This document shows positions 36,501 to 44,269 of a stretch of 64,000 nt of DNA, in pieces. The stretch lies in contig NZ_JAUPEC010000006.1 of the NCBI RefSeq assembly GCF_030551755.1, positions 62,001-126,000 on the forward strand, given 5' to 3'. The first letter of the stretch is position 1, and every line of letters begins with the position of its first letter. Source of the stretch: Pseudocolwellia sp. AS88 (GTDB taxonomy: Bacteria; Pseudomonadota; Gammaproteobacteria; Enterobacterales; Alteromonadaceae). Below the pieces are notes generated by a model, which was not told the DNA's origin, made no database searches, and was given only the letters and a program-made list of their open reading frames with translations. Position numbers and translations under genes: made by a program.

Positions 36501-37262
36501 ATTCAAGAATTCGAAAATAAAATATGCAAGTTTTTCGAATTTATAAAAAAATCCGACGAAGGCAAGAGATTAATTGTCAAGATCAAATCGAATAGTACAG
36601 AGGATGAGATATCTAGTGAGTTTGCTAAATTATATCGTCGTTATCGAGCATTATTCCGTTCAAAAGTTGGCGATTATTTCTTTAAAGAGATGGATGATCT
36701 AGTAGAAAAGCTCTGCGATGATTTCGAAAATATTATCAGAGAAGATATATTTGACGAATTAGCTAAAGCAAATTCACACTTATTCTTAAGCACTAATAAC
36801 TTAGAGGAAGCTGAGAAAGTCTTTGAGCATTTTGAAAAATTTACTCAGAGTCTAGGTTTTACTATTGACAATAAAGGTAAGCTGGAGAAAGGTTCTTGGA
36901 TTAAAAAGGGAATAGAAGCGATAAAACGAATCAGTAGTAGTGAAGAAGCAAATGAACTTTATGTAAAAGGAAAAAAAGCTTTAGAGCTGGCGTCAATTGA
37001 CAAAGTCCAATCGGAAGTGAACAAAAATAATGCGGAAGCTGCTGCTGCATTATTTGTAGCACTTAAGGATATTGATCATGCTGCAATGAGGATAGGTTCA
37101 TTAGTTCTTATAAAAACTAATGTCAACGGTCAATCTCAAGCCATAACTCATGTGTTATCAACTGAACAAGTTTTACTTCTTGAAAGTAAGCCTGAACTTT
37201 TGAATCAACCCTCGTTATTGCTGGAGTCGTTGGATCTATCATCTAGTGAAGCCAAACATTAA
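33522..37262 (+). CDS. hsdR: Type I restriction endonuclease, motor/nuclease subunit
   Basis: 1246 residues, normal for HsdR. The N-terminal RecB-like nuclease has 'FRPDIVLFVNGIYLGYSELK' (PD at 145-146, E-x-K at 160-162). The SF2 helicase has 'AAGFGKSNIIGW' (Walker A, 396-400), 'DEIHRSN' (motif II) and 'GFTATP' (motif III). Later motifs include 'LQTGFDEKKLHTLFLDK' and 'QTISRVNRT'. The C-terminal helical domain binds the methyltransferase core. It starts 2 bp after hsdS. All four restriction genes appear intact. Confidence 0.96.
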   Translation: MNELHLQDKFLIPFFCNDLVYKEVKANTVTNSLIIEEDLETFISQTALNEKAYESLLKKYKGNKAKLLQELIALIQERIGSSRNMALFINVNKSITLQGVKLHLFYPSDSITHGNEMFNENIFSVVQELSYKFKFQGEKIFSFRPDIVLFVNGIYLGYSELKNNYTSQNANKNGRGKVIKDYFEAVKVYHQHIDSNNMLSENEKLSQRKDFLKIFEKAIHITTTDIGETYVIRTISDYFDEILTTCREGKFDREEVEKKAQSVFKLYPLIKPDADKKDKLKELFNALYSKFMIEKEILYYNFIERDVYVKKGVKEVKNEQGFLISPRPKQKFGTDKIMAKIDELLEHEQEPDYFEKLLEKQLSGVSESKRTELLLKRRAYSNNKNVYSLLMQYAAGFGKSNIIGWSALQLKDLLRPDANGNMKYVYDKVMIVVDRLQLRSQIDSLMLNMNIDKRLVVEATNKKTFQNALASDSRIVIVNLQKFGAVKEMMGAEVLERLAKMRIAFLIDEIHRSNSGDQHEDMVSIFDELQSPFDSSKYAAITTKKNLIVGFTATPDDHTLARFGEFSGYAESEKLWRPFDSFTMKEAIEDGFILNPLKNIIPVASKMIFDLPANKLAGFTEKDYKDIPKKKIYEERERINANAHYVADLLVKDVYRQIRGTGKAMLAVYSIKSAIAYKESVTKCFNELVKLPKYEKYAEAPIHIVYSSNQDEQSAKGLNGGLSEEKVLENFALKKNGLIIVVDKLQTGFDEKKLHTLFLDKEIRGISAIQTISRVNRTAKHKNDCKIVDFSYNNVNVQNIKDAFEHFSDVVVSDFDPFGDKKVLDILLIELNKSDTYDKFFNAFMSIYKDPIKQYLPESYLDFESSLKKYIEANPKRTADTKAKAGQYFTILNRIEFVIALDAKYSDSSFLFFWRKFNTLYNMLHRSEDIKDSIAVYFDNKIGIVEVVAEETKKKKKKLTEVATGTIPGESGQYDILSIIAARNKQEEKTGFLIQEFENKICKFFEFIKKSDEGKRLIVKIKSNSTEDEISSEFAKLYRRYRALFRSKVGDYFFKEMDDLVEKLCDDFENIIREDIFDELAKANSHLFLSTNNLEEAEKVFEHFEKFTQSLGFTIDNKGKLEKGSWIKKGIEAIKRISSSEEANELYVKGKKALELASIDKVQSEVNKNNAEAAAALFVALKDIDHAAMRIGSLVLIKTNVNGQSQAITHVLSTEQVLLLESKPELLNQPSLLLESLDLSSSEAKH

Positions 37263-37299
37263 CTTGTAAAGCTCAGGCTCTTATAAGGTGTAGTTTTAT

Positions 37300-37580
37300 A
37301 TGACAAACTTTGCATACCGATTATTGTTAACTATAACAGCAACGTCATTGTTGCTGATAATTTTTGCTGTACAAAAAGGTTATACGGTTGGACTTTCCTA
37401 TCGCAAGCACTCTACTTTAACCCACTGTTTCTGTTATTTGGTTTTGAGTTTTATAACATCAAAACGAAAAGTGGAGCAACAATCTTTCTGATAAGCCGAG
37501 AACGCTATAAAACACCTTCTGATATCGTGATTGATAGAGCATATAGAATTAATAATTATACATTTATAGAGCGAGGATAG
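37300..37580 (+). pseudogene. Small membrane protein gene broken by frameshift, kwaA-like
   Basis: From ATG 37300 one frame encodes a membrane helix ('RLLLTITATSLLLIIFAVQK') and then nonsense to a stop at 37489. From about 37400 a second frame reads 'FLSQALYFNPLFLLFGFEFY', a soluble tail ('SGATIFLISRERYKTPSDIV') and 'YRINNYTFIERG', ending TAG 37578, three bases before the next ATG, the normal operon spacing. The two halves fit an N-terminal helix and C-terminal end of the KwaA membrane protein of Kiwa. Even joined (about 90 residues) they are far short of the about 200-residue, four-helix KwaA I recall, so an internal deletion is likely too. The family assignment depends on recall and on the neighbour. 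Confidence 0.55.
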
Positions 37581-37583
37581 TTT

Positions 37584-38417
37584 ATGGATCAAGTACTGAC
37601 CAAAGTTAAAGGACATAGCAAAAAGACAATATTTAAATTGTTATCTGATCAAACACTTTTTGATGAGTTAGTTATCACGGATGATGCTTGTGTTGAGTAT
37701 GTACCAGACCATAACTTGGATGAGGATTCTTGGTTCAAAATAGAAGGTTTTAGTGAAAAATCATATTGTATTGAAATACTAAAAAAAGATTTTGACTCTA
37801 AAGACTACGATGATTTACCTAAAGCGAAGTTTAAAGGTATAACTCAACTTTATGCTATCCAAGGTAATGATTTCTATTTTCAGAAAATCACTCCTTCTCT
37901 GTTCGTTAGTAAGAAGATGATTGCATTTGGTGAAGCTGCTACCTTAGAAAATATTGGTACGCGACTTGTTGTAAATACATTTCCGGATGCAGTTTACTTT
38001 AAAAACACCGATAAGTTAGTCTTTAAGAGTTTAGCAACCATCTCTAGCATTTTTAAAGGTATTGATGTTCTATATAAAGAAGCTACTAATGAAGAGGTTA
38101 AAACCTTTCTTGACGAAGATTTTATTGAGCTATCAGGTGATTTTAGTATAGATAAAGTATCAAAGCCAAATCGAAAAAGAGTTGCATTAGCTATGGATAC
38201 ACTTGCAGCTATGCCATCTGAAGATAGAGACCAAATGTGTTCTTATATTCATAGCTACTGTGAGAAAAAACTTAAGTTTGATAAGGGTAACAGTAAGTTT
38301 GAAGTAACAACTGATGATGAACTAAAGTACCTGCTATATGGTATCGAACAGAGATTTTATACAACACCATTAGGCCACGAGAAACGTTTAGCTAATTCAG
38401 TTCAGGCGATGGATTAA
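37584..38417 (+). CDS. KwaB-like (DUF4868-type) defence protein
   Basis: 277 residues, soluble, acidic and lysine-rich. Segments I associate with the KwaB group are 'IQGNDFYFQKITPSLFVSKK', 'DAVYFKNTDKLVFKS', 'YKEATNEEVKTFLDEDF', 'SKPNRKRVALAMDTL', and 'LLYGIEQRFYTTPLGHEKRL'. KwaB binds DNA and acts with the membrane sensor KwaA after phage attack. The frame is intact with a GAGG site upstream, while the upstream membrane gene is broken. If not KwaB, it is an unnamed soluble protein paired with a small membrane protein in a defence island. Confidence 0.6.
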   Translation: MDQVLTKVKGHSKKTIFKLLSDQTLFDELVITDDACVEYVPDHNLDEDSWFKIEGFSEKSYCIEILKKDFDSKDYDDLPKAKFKGITQLYAIQGNDFYFQKITPSLFVSKKMIAFGEAATLENIGTRLVVNTFPDAVYFKNTDKLVFKSLATISSIFKGIDVLYKEATNEEVKTFLDEDFIELSGDFSIDKVSKPNRKRVALAMDTLAAMPSEDRDQMCSYIHSYCEKKLKFDKGNSKFEVTTDDELKYLLYGIEQRFYTTPLGHEKRLANSVQAMD

Positions 38418-38545
38418 TTTAGATACAATATGAGATATCAAAAGAATTGATAAATACATTAGTCAATTTTTAGTTTGGTAAATACAAAGAATTTTTCATT
38501 AAAGCATATGACTATATTGAAGAACCTTATTAAGGAAAGAGTAGT

Positions 38546-39379
38546 ATGCCATGGACAAATCAACACCTGAAATGGTTAGAAGATACAGGTCAAATAATCA
38601 CTACAGCTTGTGGTAAAACAGCTCCTATTTATACTTTCAATCCAGATATGACAGACGAAGCTACTTTGTCTGCTTGGGCAAAACATTTCAGAAACCATTA
38701 TTGTGATGATAATGAAATTGATGACTTAAGAGATGGTACTGGACTGTCTAGAACAGAGTACTTACTAAAAACAAAACTCCCCGTTCAAAATGTTACTGCA
38801 CCCCATGAGAAAACAGGCCCAGCTACTAGGTCAGGAGATTTCACAGAGATACTTGTATCAGACTTTCTCGAGTTTAATTTAAATTACTGGGTTCCAAGGA
38901 CTCGCTATGAATTTAAAGTGAACCCAAACTTATCTGAAAATGGTTCTGATGTAATTGGTTTTAAGTTTTCTAATGATGGTAAACCTAATAATGATGAATT
39001 AATGATTTATGAAGTGAAAGGGTCATTAACTGGAAAAAAACCTTCCAACCGATTACAAATAGCAGTTAATGATTCAAATAAAGATCGCTTTAGAATTGCA
39101 GAATCTCTTAATGCAATAAAACAACGATTAAAATTAAAGGGACTTCAACAAGATGTTCCTAAAGTTCAGCGTTTTCAAAATATTGGAGATCGCCCATACA
39201 AAGAAAAATACGGGGCAGCATCTGTTTTAACTAATACAATGTACTCGGACGTTGAGTTGAATAAAACGGATACTACAGGACATGTTAATAACTCTTCTTT
39301 GAGTTTATTGGTTATAAAGGGAGATGCTTTAATGGATTTAGTTCATTTCTTATATCAGAGGGCTGCTGATGAAGCTTGA
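38546..39379 (+). CDS. hamA: Hachiman nuclease HamA-like protein
   Basis: 277 residues. HamA is a PD-(D/E)xK nuclease held in check by the helicase HamB. The core reads E101 in 'SGDFTEILVSDFL', D135 in 'SENGSDVIGFKF' and E156-V-K158 in 'LMIYEVKGSL', the order and spacing of this nuclease fold. The remaining sequence is diverged. The start has AAGGA upstream, and the stop overlaps the helicase start by 11 bp. The alternative, an AbpA-type partner, is less likely since AbpA is longer. Confidence 0.75.
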   Translation: MPWTNQHLKWLEDTGQIITTACGKTAPIYTFNPDMTDEATLSAWAKHFRNHYCDDNEIDDLRDGTGLSRTEYLLKTKLPVQNVTAPHEKTGPATRSGDFTEILVSDFLEFNLNYWVPRTRYEFKVNPNLSENGSDVIGFKFSNDGKPNNDELMIYEVKGSLTGKKPSNRLQIAVNDSNKDRFRIAESLNAIKQRLKLKGLQQDVPKVQRFQNIGDRPYKEKYGAASVLTNTMYSDVELNKTDTTGHVNNSSLSLLVIKGDALMDLVHFLYQRAADEA

Positions 39380-42300
39380 ACGTAGCTCAAAAATATATCT
39401 GTCTATTACCAAATCTAAAGCAAAAATGTATGAATTTGGTGTAGAGGAAGAACACCATATTAAGTTAACTATTGAACCTCAAAAATTACTGCTATTAACT
39501 ATTGGTATACTAGGCGATTTATCAGCTATAGAGGCTTCTGATTCAGCGCAAGATGAAAATAATGAAGAATATCTAGCCTTAAAAAGTCAATTGATAGATG
39601 TAAGCCAATATTTTGATTCTTTGAAAAACTCAAGATTAGAAAGTTCATTATCTGATTATCTAAATTTGTTAGGTTCAGCCTCGTATTACTTAGCTGATAT
39701 GCCCGGTAGTTCTTTAGTTTTAATCAAGTATGTAAATTATAATATTGATGAACTCACTCCTTCCTATATTGAAGGCGTGTTGATCTGGCTGCTAAAAGGA
39801 GACTTAGAGCATGAGTGGTATGTTTATGAAGATGGCTCCTTTAAAGACGAGTTAGAATATTTCACATCTAGTATAATTAATTGCTTTAGACAAGTAGTGC
39901 CATTTGCCGAATTTTATCATTCAATAAAAAAATTAAGGAAGGCTGTATACGAAGGGGGTAATGCTCGTGAATTGCTGATTGTTGATATCTTGTCCGCTGT
40001 AGCTAAAAGAAAATTACAATATTCATCTTTAATTTGTCTGCCAAAATATACAGGTTTATCAGTGGATATTTGGAAGGCTGCACTAGCAAAAAATAATTTC
40101 ATGAAGGAATTTTGGCCAGCGCAACGTCTATTAGGTGAAAAGGGGATCTTTGAAGGGAGATCAGCTGTAGTTCAGATGCCTACCAGTGCAGGTAAAACTA
40201 AATCAACAGAGTTAATGATACGTAGTTCTTTTTTATCAAAAAGAACAAATTTAGCTGTTGTTGTCGCCCCATTTAGAGCTTTGTGTAGGGAAATCGCTGA
40301 CTCATTTAAAAAATCATTTTCAAATGAAAATATTAAAGTTAATGAACTGCAAGATGTTCCACAACTAAATCCCAATGATTTAGCAATGATTAACGACCTG
40401 CTGAATATAGAGGACGATGAAGATGTAAGTGATTCAGTCATTGTTTCAACACCAGAGAAATTAGTTTATTTACTACGCCATGAACCAGAATTGGCTTCTA
40501 ATATAGGTTTGTTGATTTTTGATGAAGGTCATCAGTTTGATTCTGGCTCTAGAGGTATTACATATGAATTATTACTGGCATCCTTAAAGGCTAATATTCC
40601 TGTTGATTCCCAACTAATCCTTATTTCGGCTGTTATGTCTAACGCTGAAACTATCGGTGATTGGTTGTATGGGGAGAATGGAACAGAGGTTAAAGGTACT
40701 CATTGTTTGCCTACAATTAGATCAACAGCATTTGCCAGTTCAACAGGTAAGTTACAATACATAGATAAAGATTTTGTAAGAGAAAGGGAGTTTTTTGTTC
40801 CTAGAATAATAGAACAAGTAAATTTAGGAACTCGCGGTACAGAAAGCGTTGATCGAATATTTCCAAAAACAGGAGATAACTCGGCTATATCTGCGTATTT
40901 AGGTATTAAATTGGCTCAACAATCACCAACTGCTATATTTTGTGGAACGAAAACAATAATCACATCCATTTGTAAAACTCTTGTAGATTATTATTCAAGA
41001 GGATTAGAAATACCACCCCCTTTATCTAAAAGTGATCAACAAGAATTATCAAAAATTGCAAGTTTAAGCAGAAAGCATTTTGCAGATAAAAGTATATTCC
41101 CTGAAGCTATAGATTTAGGTATTTTACCTCATGGATCTAATATTCCAAATGGACTTAGAGTTTCAGCTGAATGGGCGATGGAGAATAATAAAGCTTCGCT
41201 TGTTGTTTGCACTTCAACATTAGCTCAAGGTGTAAACCTTCCAATTAAGTATTTAATCATTTCAAATACAGCTCAGGGTATAAATAAAATATCCACAAGA
41301 GATTTTCATAATCTTATAGGTAGGGCTGGGAGATCTGGCTATCACACTGAAGGTAGCGTTATTTTTGCCAATACAAAGCTATTTGATGAACGACTTACAT
41401 GGGGTGGTGATAAAAGATGGCAAGAAGTAAGAGCTCTATTAGACCCTTCCAATTCAGAGGACTGTGTAAGTAGCTTAAAAGGGTTGATTGAACCAATTAT
41501 AGTTGGCATGAGACAATTGGCAGCTATTGAGTTTATCAAAAGCCCTAATGAGTATAGAGATTTATGCATAAAAATTGCAATAGAAGATAAAATGACAAAG
41601 CAAGATTTAAAGGATTTATCATTTGAGTTAGAGAGTAAAAAAAAGACAATCAATGCTCTTGAAAGCTATATGATGTCTTTTCTGAAAGACGCACCAGACG
41701 ATGATAATGAAACTGTCTTTTTAGATTTGGCTCAAGGTACATTGGCTCATCATTTGTGCTCTGACAAAGAGAAGCTCTTACTCATTGAAGCTTTTGAATT
41801 AATTTATCAATCTGTAATGCAAATTGCCCCAGAAAAATTATCTTTTTACGGTAAAGCACTATTAGGGATAGAAGACTTAATATTTATTGAAGAATGGTTA
41901 GAAGAAAACTATGAACATTTGTGTACTCAAGAAGATATATTTCAACTATTTAAATGCATTTGGCCACTGCTGCTAGATGTGTGCAAAAACGAACTGTTTG
42001 AAAAATTAAGCCCTTTGGAGGTGGTTTTAGAATCGTCGTGTTTATGGATATCAGGGGCTAGTTATAGTGAAATATTTAACTTTATGGATAAGAAAAAGGT
42101 TAAATACCAAGCAGGAAGACAATCTAGAAAAGTCACTATGGATCAAGTTGTTAAATATACTGATAACACGTTAGGCTATGATGCAATGTTGATAGTAGGC
42201 GCATTAGCTGACCTATGTAGCGGAAAATATGACAATGAAGATTTAGAAGAAAAGTTTAAACATTTGCAAAATAGTTTAAAGCTTGGTTTATCCGGTAATT

Positions 42301-42485
42301 TTGAATTATGGCTGTATTCAAAAGGTTATGTGGATAGAGAAATTTGTAAACAGCTTGCAAAAACCTTCATTTCAGCAGAGGTTAATATAGACAGCTTTCA
42401 AAATAATGTGTTAATTGAAAATGCTGAGTTAGTGCAGAAAGAATTAGCTAATTTTCCTACTTATTTCACACATGTGAAAACATAA
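39369..42485 (+). CDS. hamB: Hachiman helicase HamB-like protein
   Basis: 1038 residues. SF2 helicase motifs: Walker A 'QMPTSAGKTKS' (271-277), DEGH at 385-388 ('IFDEGHQF'), 'LISAVMSNAETIGDW' (motif III region), and motif V/VI 'TSTLAQGVNLPIKY' and 'NLIGRAGRSG', a Ski2-like arrangement. The N-terminal 260 residues and the C-terminal 350 residues are helical and unassigned. HamB surveys DNA and releases HamA when it meets damaged or phage DNA. It is the last defence gene before the integrase. Confidence 0.82.
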   Translation: MKLERSSKIYLSITKSKAKMYEFGVEEEHHIKLTIEPQKLLLLTIGILGDLSAIEASDSAQDENNEEYLALKSQLIDVSQYFDSLKNSRLESSLSDYLNLLGSASYYLADMPGSSLVLIKYVNYNIDELTPSYIEGVLIWLLKGDLEHEWYVYEDGSFKDELEYFTSSIINCFRQVVPFAEFYHSIKKLRKAVYEGGNARELLIVDILSAVAKRKLQYSSLICLPKYTGLSVDIWKAALAKNNFMKEFWPAQRLLGEKGIFEGRSAVVQMPTSAGKTKSTELMIRSSFLSKRTNLAVVVAPFRALCREIADSFKKSFSNENIKVNELQDVPQLNPNDLAMINDLLNIEDDEDVSDSVIVSTPEKLVYLLRHEPELASNIGLLIFDEGHQFDSGSRGITYELLLASLKANIPVDSQLILISAVMSNAETIGDWLYGENGTEVKGTHCLPTIRSTAFASSTGKLQYIDKDFVREREFFVPRIIEQVNLGTRGTESVDRIFPKTGDNSAISAYLGIKLAQQSPTAIFCGTKTIITSICKTLVDYYSRGLEIPPPLSKSDQQELSKIASLSRKHFADKSIFPEAIDLGILPHGSNIPNGLRVSAEWAMENNKASLVVCTSTLAQGVNLPIKYLIISNTAQGINKISTRDFHNLIGRAGRSGYHTEGSVIFANTKLFDERLTWGGDKRWQEVRALLDPSNSEDCVSSLKGLIEPIIVGMRQLAAIEFIKSPNEYRDLCIKIAIEDKMTKQDLKDLSFELESKKKTINALESYMMSFLKDAPDDDNETVFLDLAQGTLAHHLCSDKEKLLLIEAFELIYQSVMQIAPEKLSFYGKALLGIEDLIFIEEWLEENYEHLCTQEDIFQLFKCIWPLLLDVCKNELFEKLSPLEVVLESSCLWISGASYSEIFNFMDKKKVKYQAGRQSRKVTMDQVVKYTDNTLGYDAMLIVGALADLCSGKYDNEDLEEKFKHLQNSLKLGLSGNFELWLYSKGYVDREICKQLAKTFISAEVNIDSFQNNVLIENAELVQKELANFPTYFTHVKT

Positions 42486-42657
42486 CTAATATATGATTGC
42501 CTAATTTAGTGTCATTATAAATAACGGGGTATAAGTAGGGGTATCTTTTAATTGCCTTTTATATATTTATTTACTTATCAAGTGGTTATGCTATGTTGGG
42601 CGGCATGATGTAGACTGCCCAATGTGGGCAGAATACAGCATTTGAAGCATTTATAAT

Positions 42658-43899
42658 TTAAACTACTTTTAAATGCTTAAGGTTATCTTCAATACTAGTT
42701 TTTCCACTTGCTGCTGTTTCAATATGTTGTGACCACCAGCACATTAACACACGTCTACGTTCTAGGTATTCAGCGCGATTATAAGCGCGTCTTACTTCAT
42801 TTTTATCTACATGTGCAAGGGCAGCTTCAATAACATCTGGATCATGCCCTTGTTCATTTAGTGTTGTACTGGCTAAAGCGCGTAAACCATGAGCCACTAA
42901 CTTGTTTTTGTAACCCATACGACTTAATGCTTTATTTGCTGATTCAACATTACAGTGTTTATTGTGATCAATGTAAGAAGGGAATAGGTACTTTCTGTCA
43001 CCACTTAGTGGCTTTAATCGCGTTAATATTTCAATGGTTTGTGGCGTTAAAGGGACTTTATGTTCAAGTCTCATTTTCATCCGCTCGGCTGGGATCGTCC
43101 AAAGCTGATTTTCAAAATCAATTTCAGACCATTGTGCTTTCGCGCTTTCACTAGGGCGAGTCATGGTATGTAGTTGCCATTCTAGTAAACACCTTGTGAC
43201 TAATTTTATGCTGGCGTAACTTAGATCATTCATTAGCTTACCAAGCTCATTAGGTCTAATAGTTGCCATATTGGTAGCTTTGGCTGTTTGAAATGCGCTA
43301 CGAATACCAGACAAAGGATTATGGTGCAAAATGCCTGTATTAACTGCATGATTCATTACATTGTTTAAGTGACCAATTATTTTACCTGTTGTTTCTAAAT
43401 TACCTTTAGCGGCTAAGGGCTTTAATGCTTCAATAGCTTCTGGCGCTAATATTTTATCAATAGGGCGGTGGCCTAACTTGGGGAAAACGTGGTTTTCAAA
43501 CTTACGCCATAAACTTTTAGCGGTATTTTCTGCAATAGTCGTTTTCTTAATAGCAAACCAGTCGGTAGCTACACTTTTAAATGTATTGCTGGCGGAAAGT
43601 AGTTGTTCGCGGTGTTTATCGTCTTTGAATTCTTTGGGGTCAATGTCTTTGGCTAATAGCTCCCTTGCGACTACTCGTTTTTTCCTCGCTTCAGCTAATG
43701 AAACTTCGGGATATGTGCCAAAGCCCATTGAGCTTCTTTTTTTAGTAATAGGCTTAAAATAGTCAAACAACCAAGATTTAGCTCCTGTTGTTTTCACTCT
43801 TAATTGTAAGCCACCACCATCAGCGAGCTTATAAAGCTTATCTTTAGGTTTTGCTTGTTTTACTTCGGTGTTTGTAAGAGGAGTAACGCTTCTAGCCAT
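42658..43899 (-). CDS. int: P4-type integrase of the island
   Basis: 413 residues. The N-terminal arm-binding domain ('LYKLADGGGLQLRVKTTGAK', 'SWLFDYFKPITKKRSSMGFG') is typical of P4-like integrases. The catalytic domain carries Arg in 'HTMTRPSES', 'HGLRAL', 'LAHVDKN' and Tyr in 'RRAYNRAEYLERR'. It is transcribed away from tRNA-Val. The ATG is 31 bp left of the arm-type repeats, so integrase may repress its own promoter. Confidence 0.95.
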   Translation of the reverse strand: MARSVTPLTNTEVKQAKPKDKLYKLADGGGLQLRVKTTGAKSWLFDYFKPITKKRSSMGFGTYPEVSLAEARKKRVVARELLAKDIDPKEFKDDKHREQLLSASNTFKSVATDWFAIKKTTIAENTAKSLWRKFENHVFPKLGHRPIDKILAPEAIEALKPLAAKGNLETTGKIIGHLNNVMNHAVNTGILHHNPLSGIRSAFQTAKATNMATIRPNELGKLMNDLSYASIKLVTRCLLEWQLHTMTRPSESAKAQWSEIDFENQLWTIPAERMKMRLEHKVPLTPQTIEILTRLKPLSGDRKYLFPSYIDHNKHCNVESANKALSRMGYKNKLVAHGLRALASTTLNEQGHDPDVIEAALAHVDKNEVRRAYNRAEYLERRRVLMCWWSQHIETAASGKTSIEDNLKHLKVV

Positions 43900-43931
43900 T
43901 TTAGTAGTACCGCTTGGTTGTAATTTGAACT

Positions 43932-43958
43932 GGTACTACTTACGGTACTACTAAAAAG
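43932..43958. repeat. Arm-type repeats by the integrase promoter
   Basis: GGTACTACT TAC GGTACTACTAAAAAG, a pair also found at 23861. The inverse (TTTTAGTAGTACC) lies at 43899-43911 over the integrase start. Candidate integrase/excisionase binding sites. Confidence 0.6.
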
Positions 43959-44000
43959 CGTGGATTACAAAGAACATAATGAAATAGCTTAGGACATAAA

Positions 44001-44037
44001 AAAACCCGCAAGCCATGTTTTATATGGTATTGCGGGT
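44001..44037 (-). terminator. Terminator of tRNA-Val
   Basis: ACCCGCAA (44004-44011) pairs with TTGCGGGT (44030-44037), with a T-run on the reverse strand, 29 bp beyond the tRNA 3' end. Confidence 0.85.
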
Positions 44038-44054
44038 CTTTAACGGCTCTTAAT

Positions 44055-44085
44055 GAACCCTAATTTGGTGCTCGCTACTGGACTC
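44055..44085. repeat. attR direct repeat (tRNA-Val 3' end)
   Basis: Covers GAACCCTAATT, the encoded CCA and the acceptor/T-arm of tRNA-Val. Matches 23776-23804 apart from a 2-bp CT insertion. The intact tRNA side belongs to the integrase end. Confidence 0.88.
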
Positions 44086-44142
44086 GAACCAGTGACACCT
44101 TGCATGTCATGCAAGTACTCTAACCAACTGAGCTAAGCGAGC
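44066..44142 (-). tRNA. tRNA-Val (anticodon GAC)
   Basis: Reverse complement starts GCTCGCTTAGCTCAG and ends AGCGAGCACCA with encoded CCA. The acceptor pairs GCTCGCT/AGCGAGC. The anticodon arm CTTGC-ATGACAT-GCAAG gives anticodon GAC (valine codons GUC/GUU). The T-arm CACTGGTTCGAGTCCAGT is normal. 77 nt including CCA. Confidence 0.97.
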
Positions 44143-44269
44143 TTTTTTTTAAACAGCTAATGATATAAATTAAATAGCATGTTCGAACGAGGCGATATGT
44201 TAGCTATGTGTTTTGTTAGTTGCAAGCAGTTTGTTGGTTTCACATTAAAATATAGAGTTTAATGATTAT

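Larger units (their letters stand above)
23776..44085. mobile_element. 20-kb tRNA-Val genomic island (P4-integrase type) carrying phage defence
   Basis: It is bounded by the att repeat at 23776-23804 and 44055-44085, with a P4-type integrase transcribed away from the tRNA at the right end. The inside carries an unknown two-gene operon, AlpA and recombinase genes, a type I restriction operon with Mrr, a Kiwa-like pair and a Hachiman-like pair. No transposase, capsid or conjugation gene is present, so it would depend on other elements for transfer. Confidence 0.88.

Noticed and set aside
23447-44269. Transposase or insertion sequence at the island edges
   Set aside because: No transposase frame or terminal inverted repeats; the att/tRNA/integrase evidence explains the borders.
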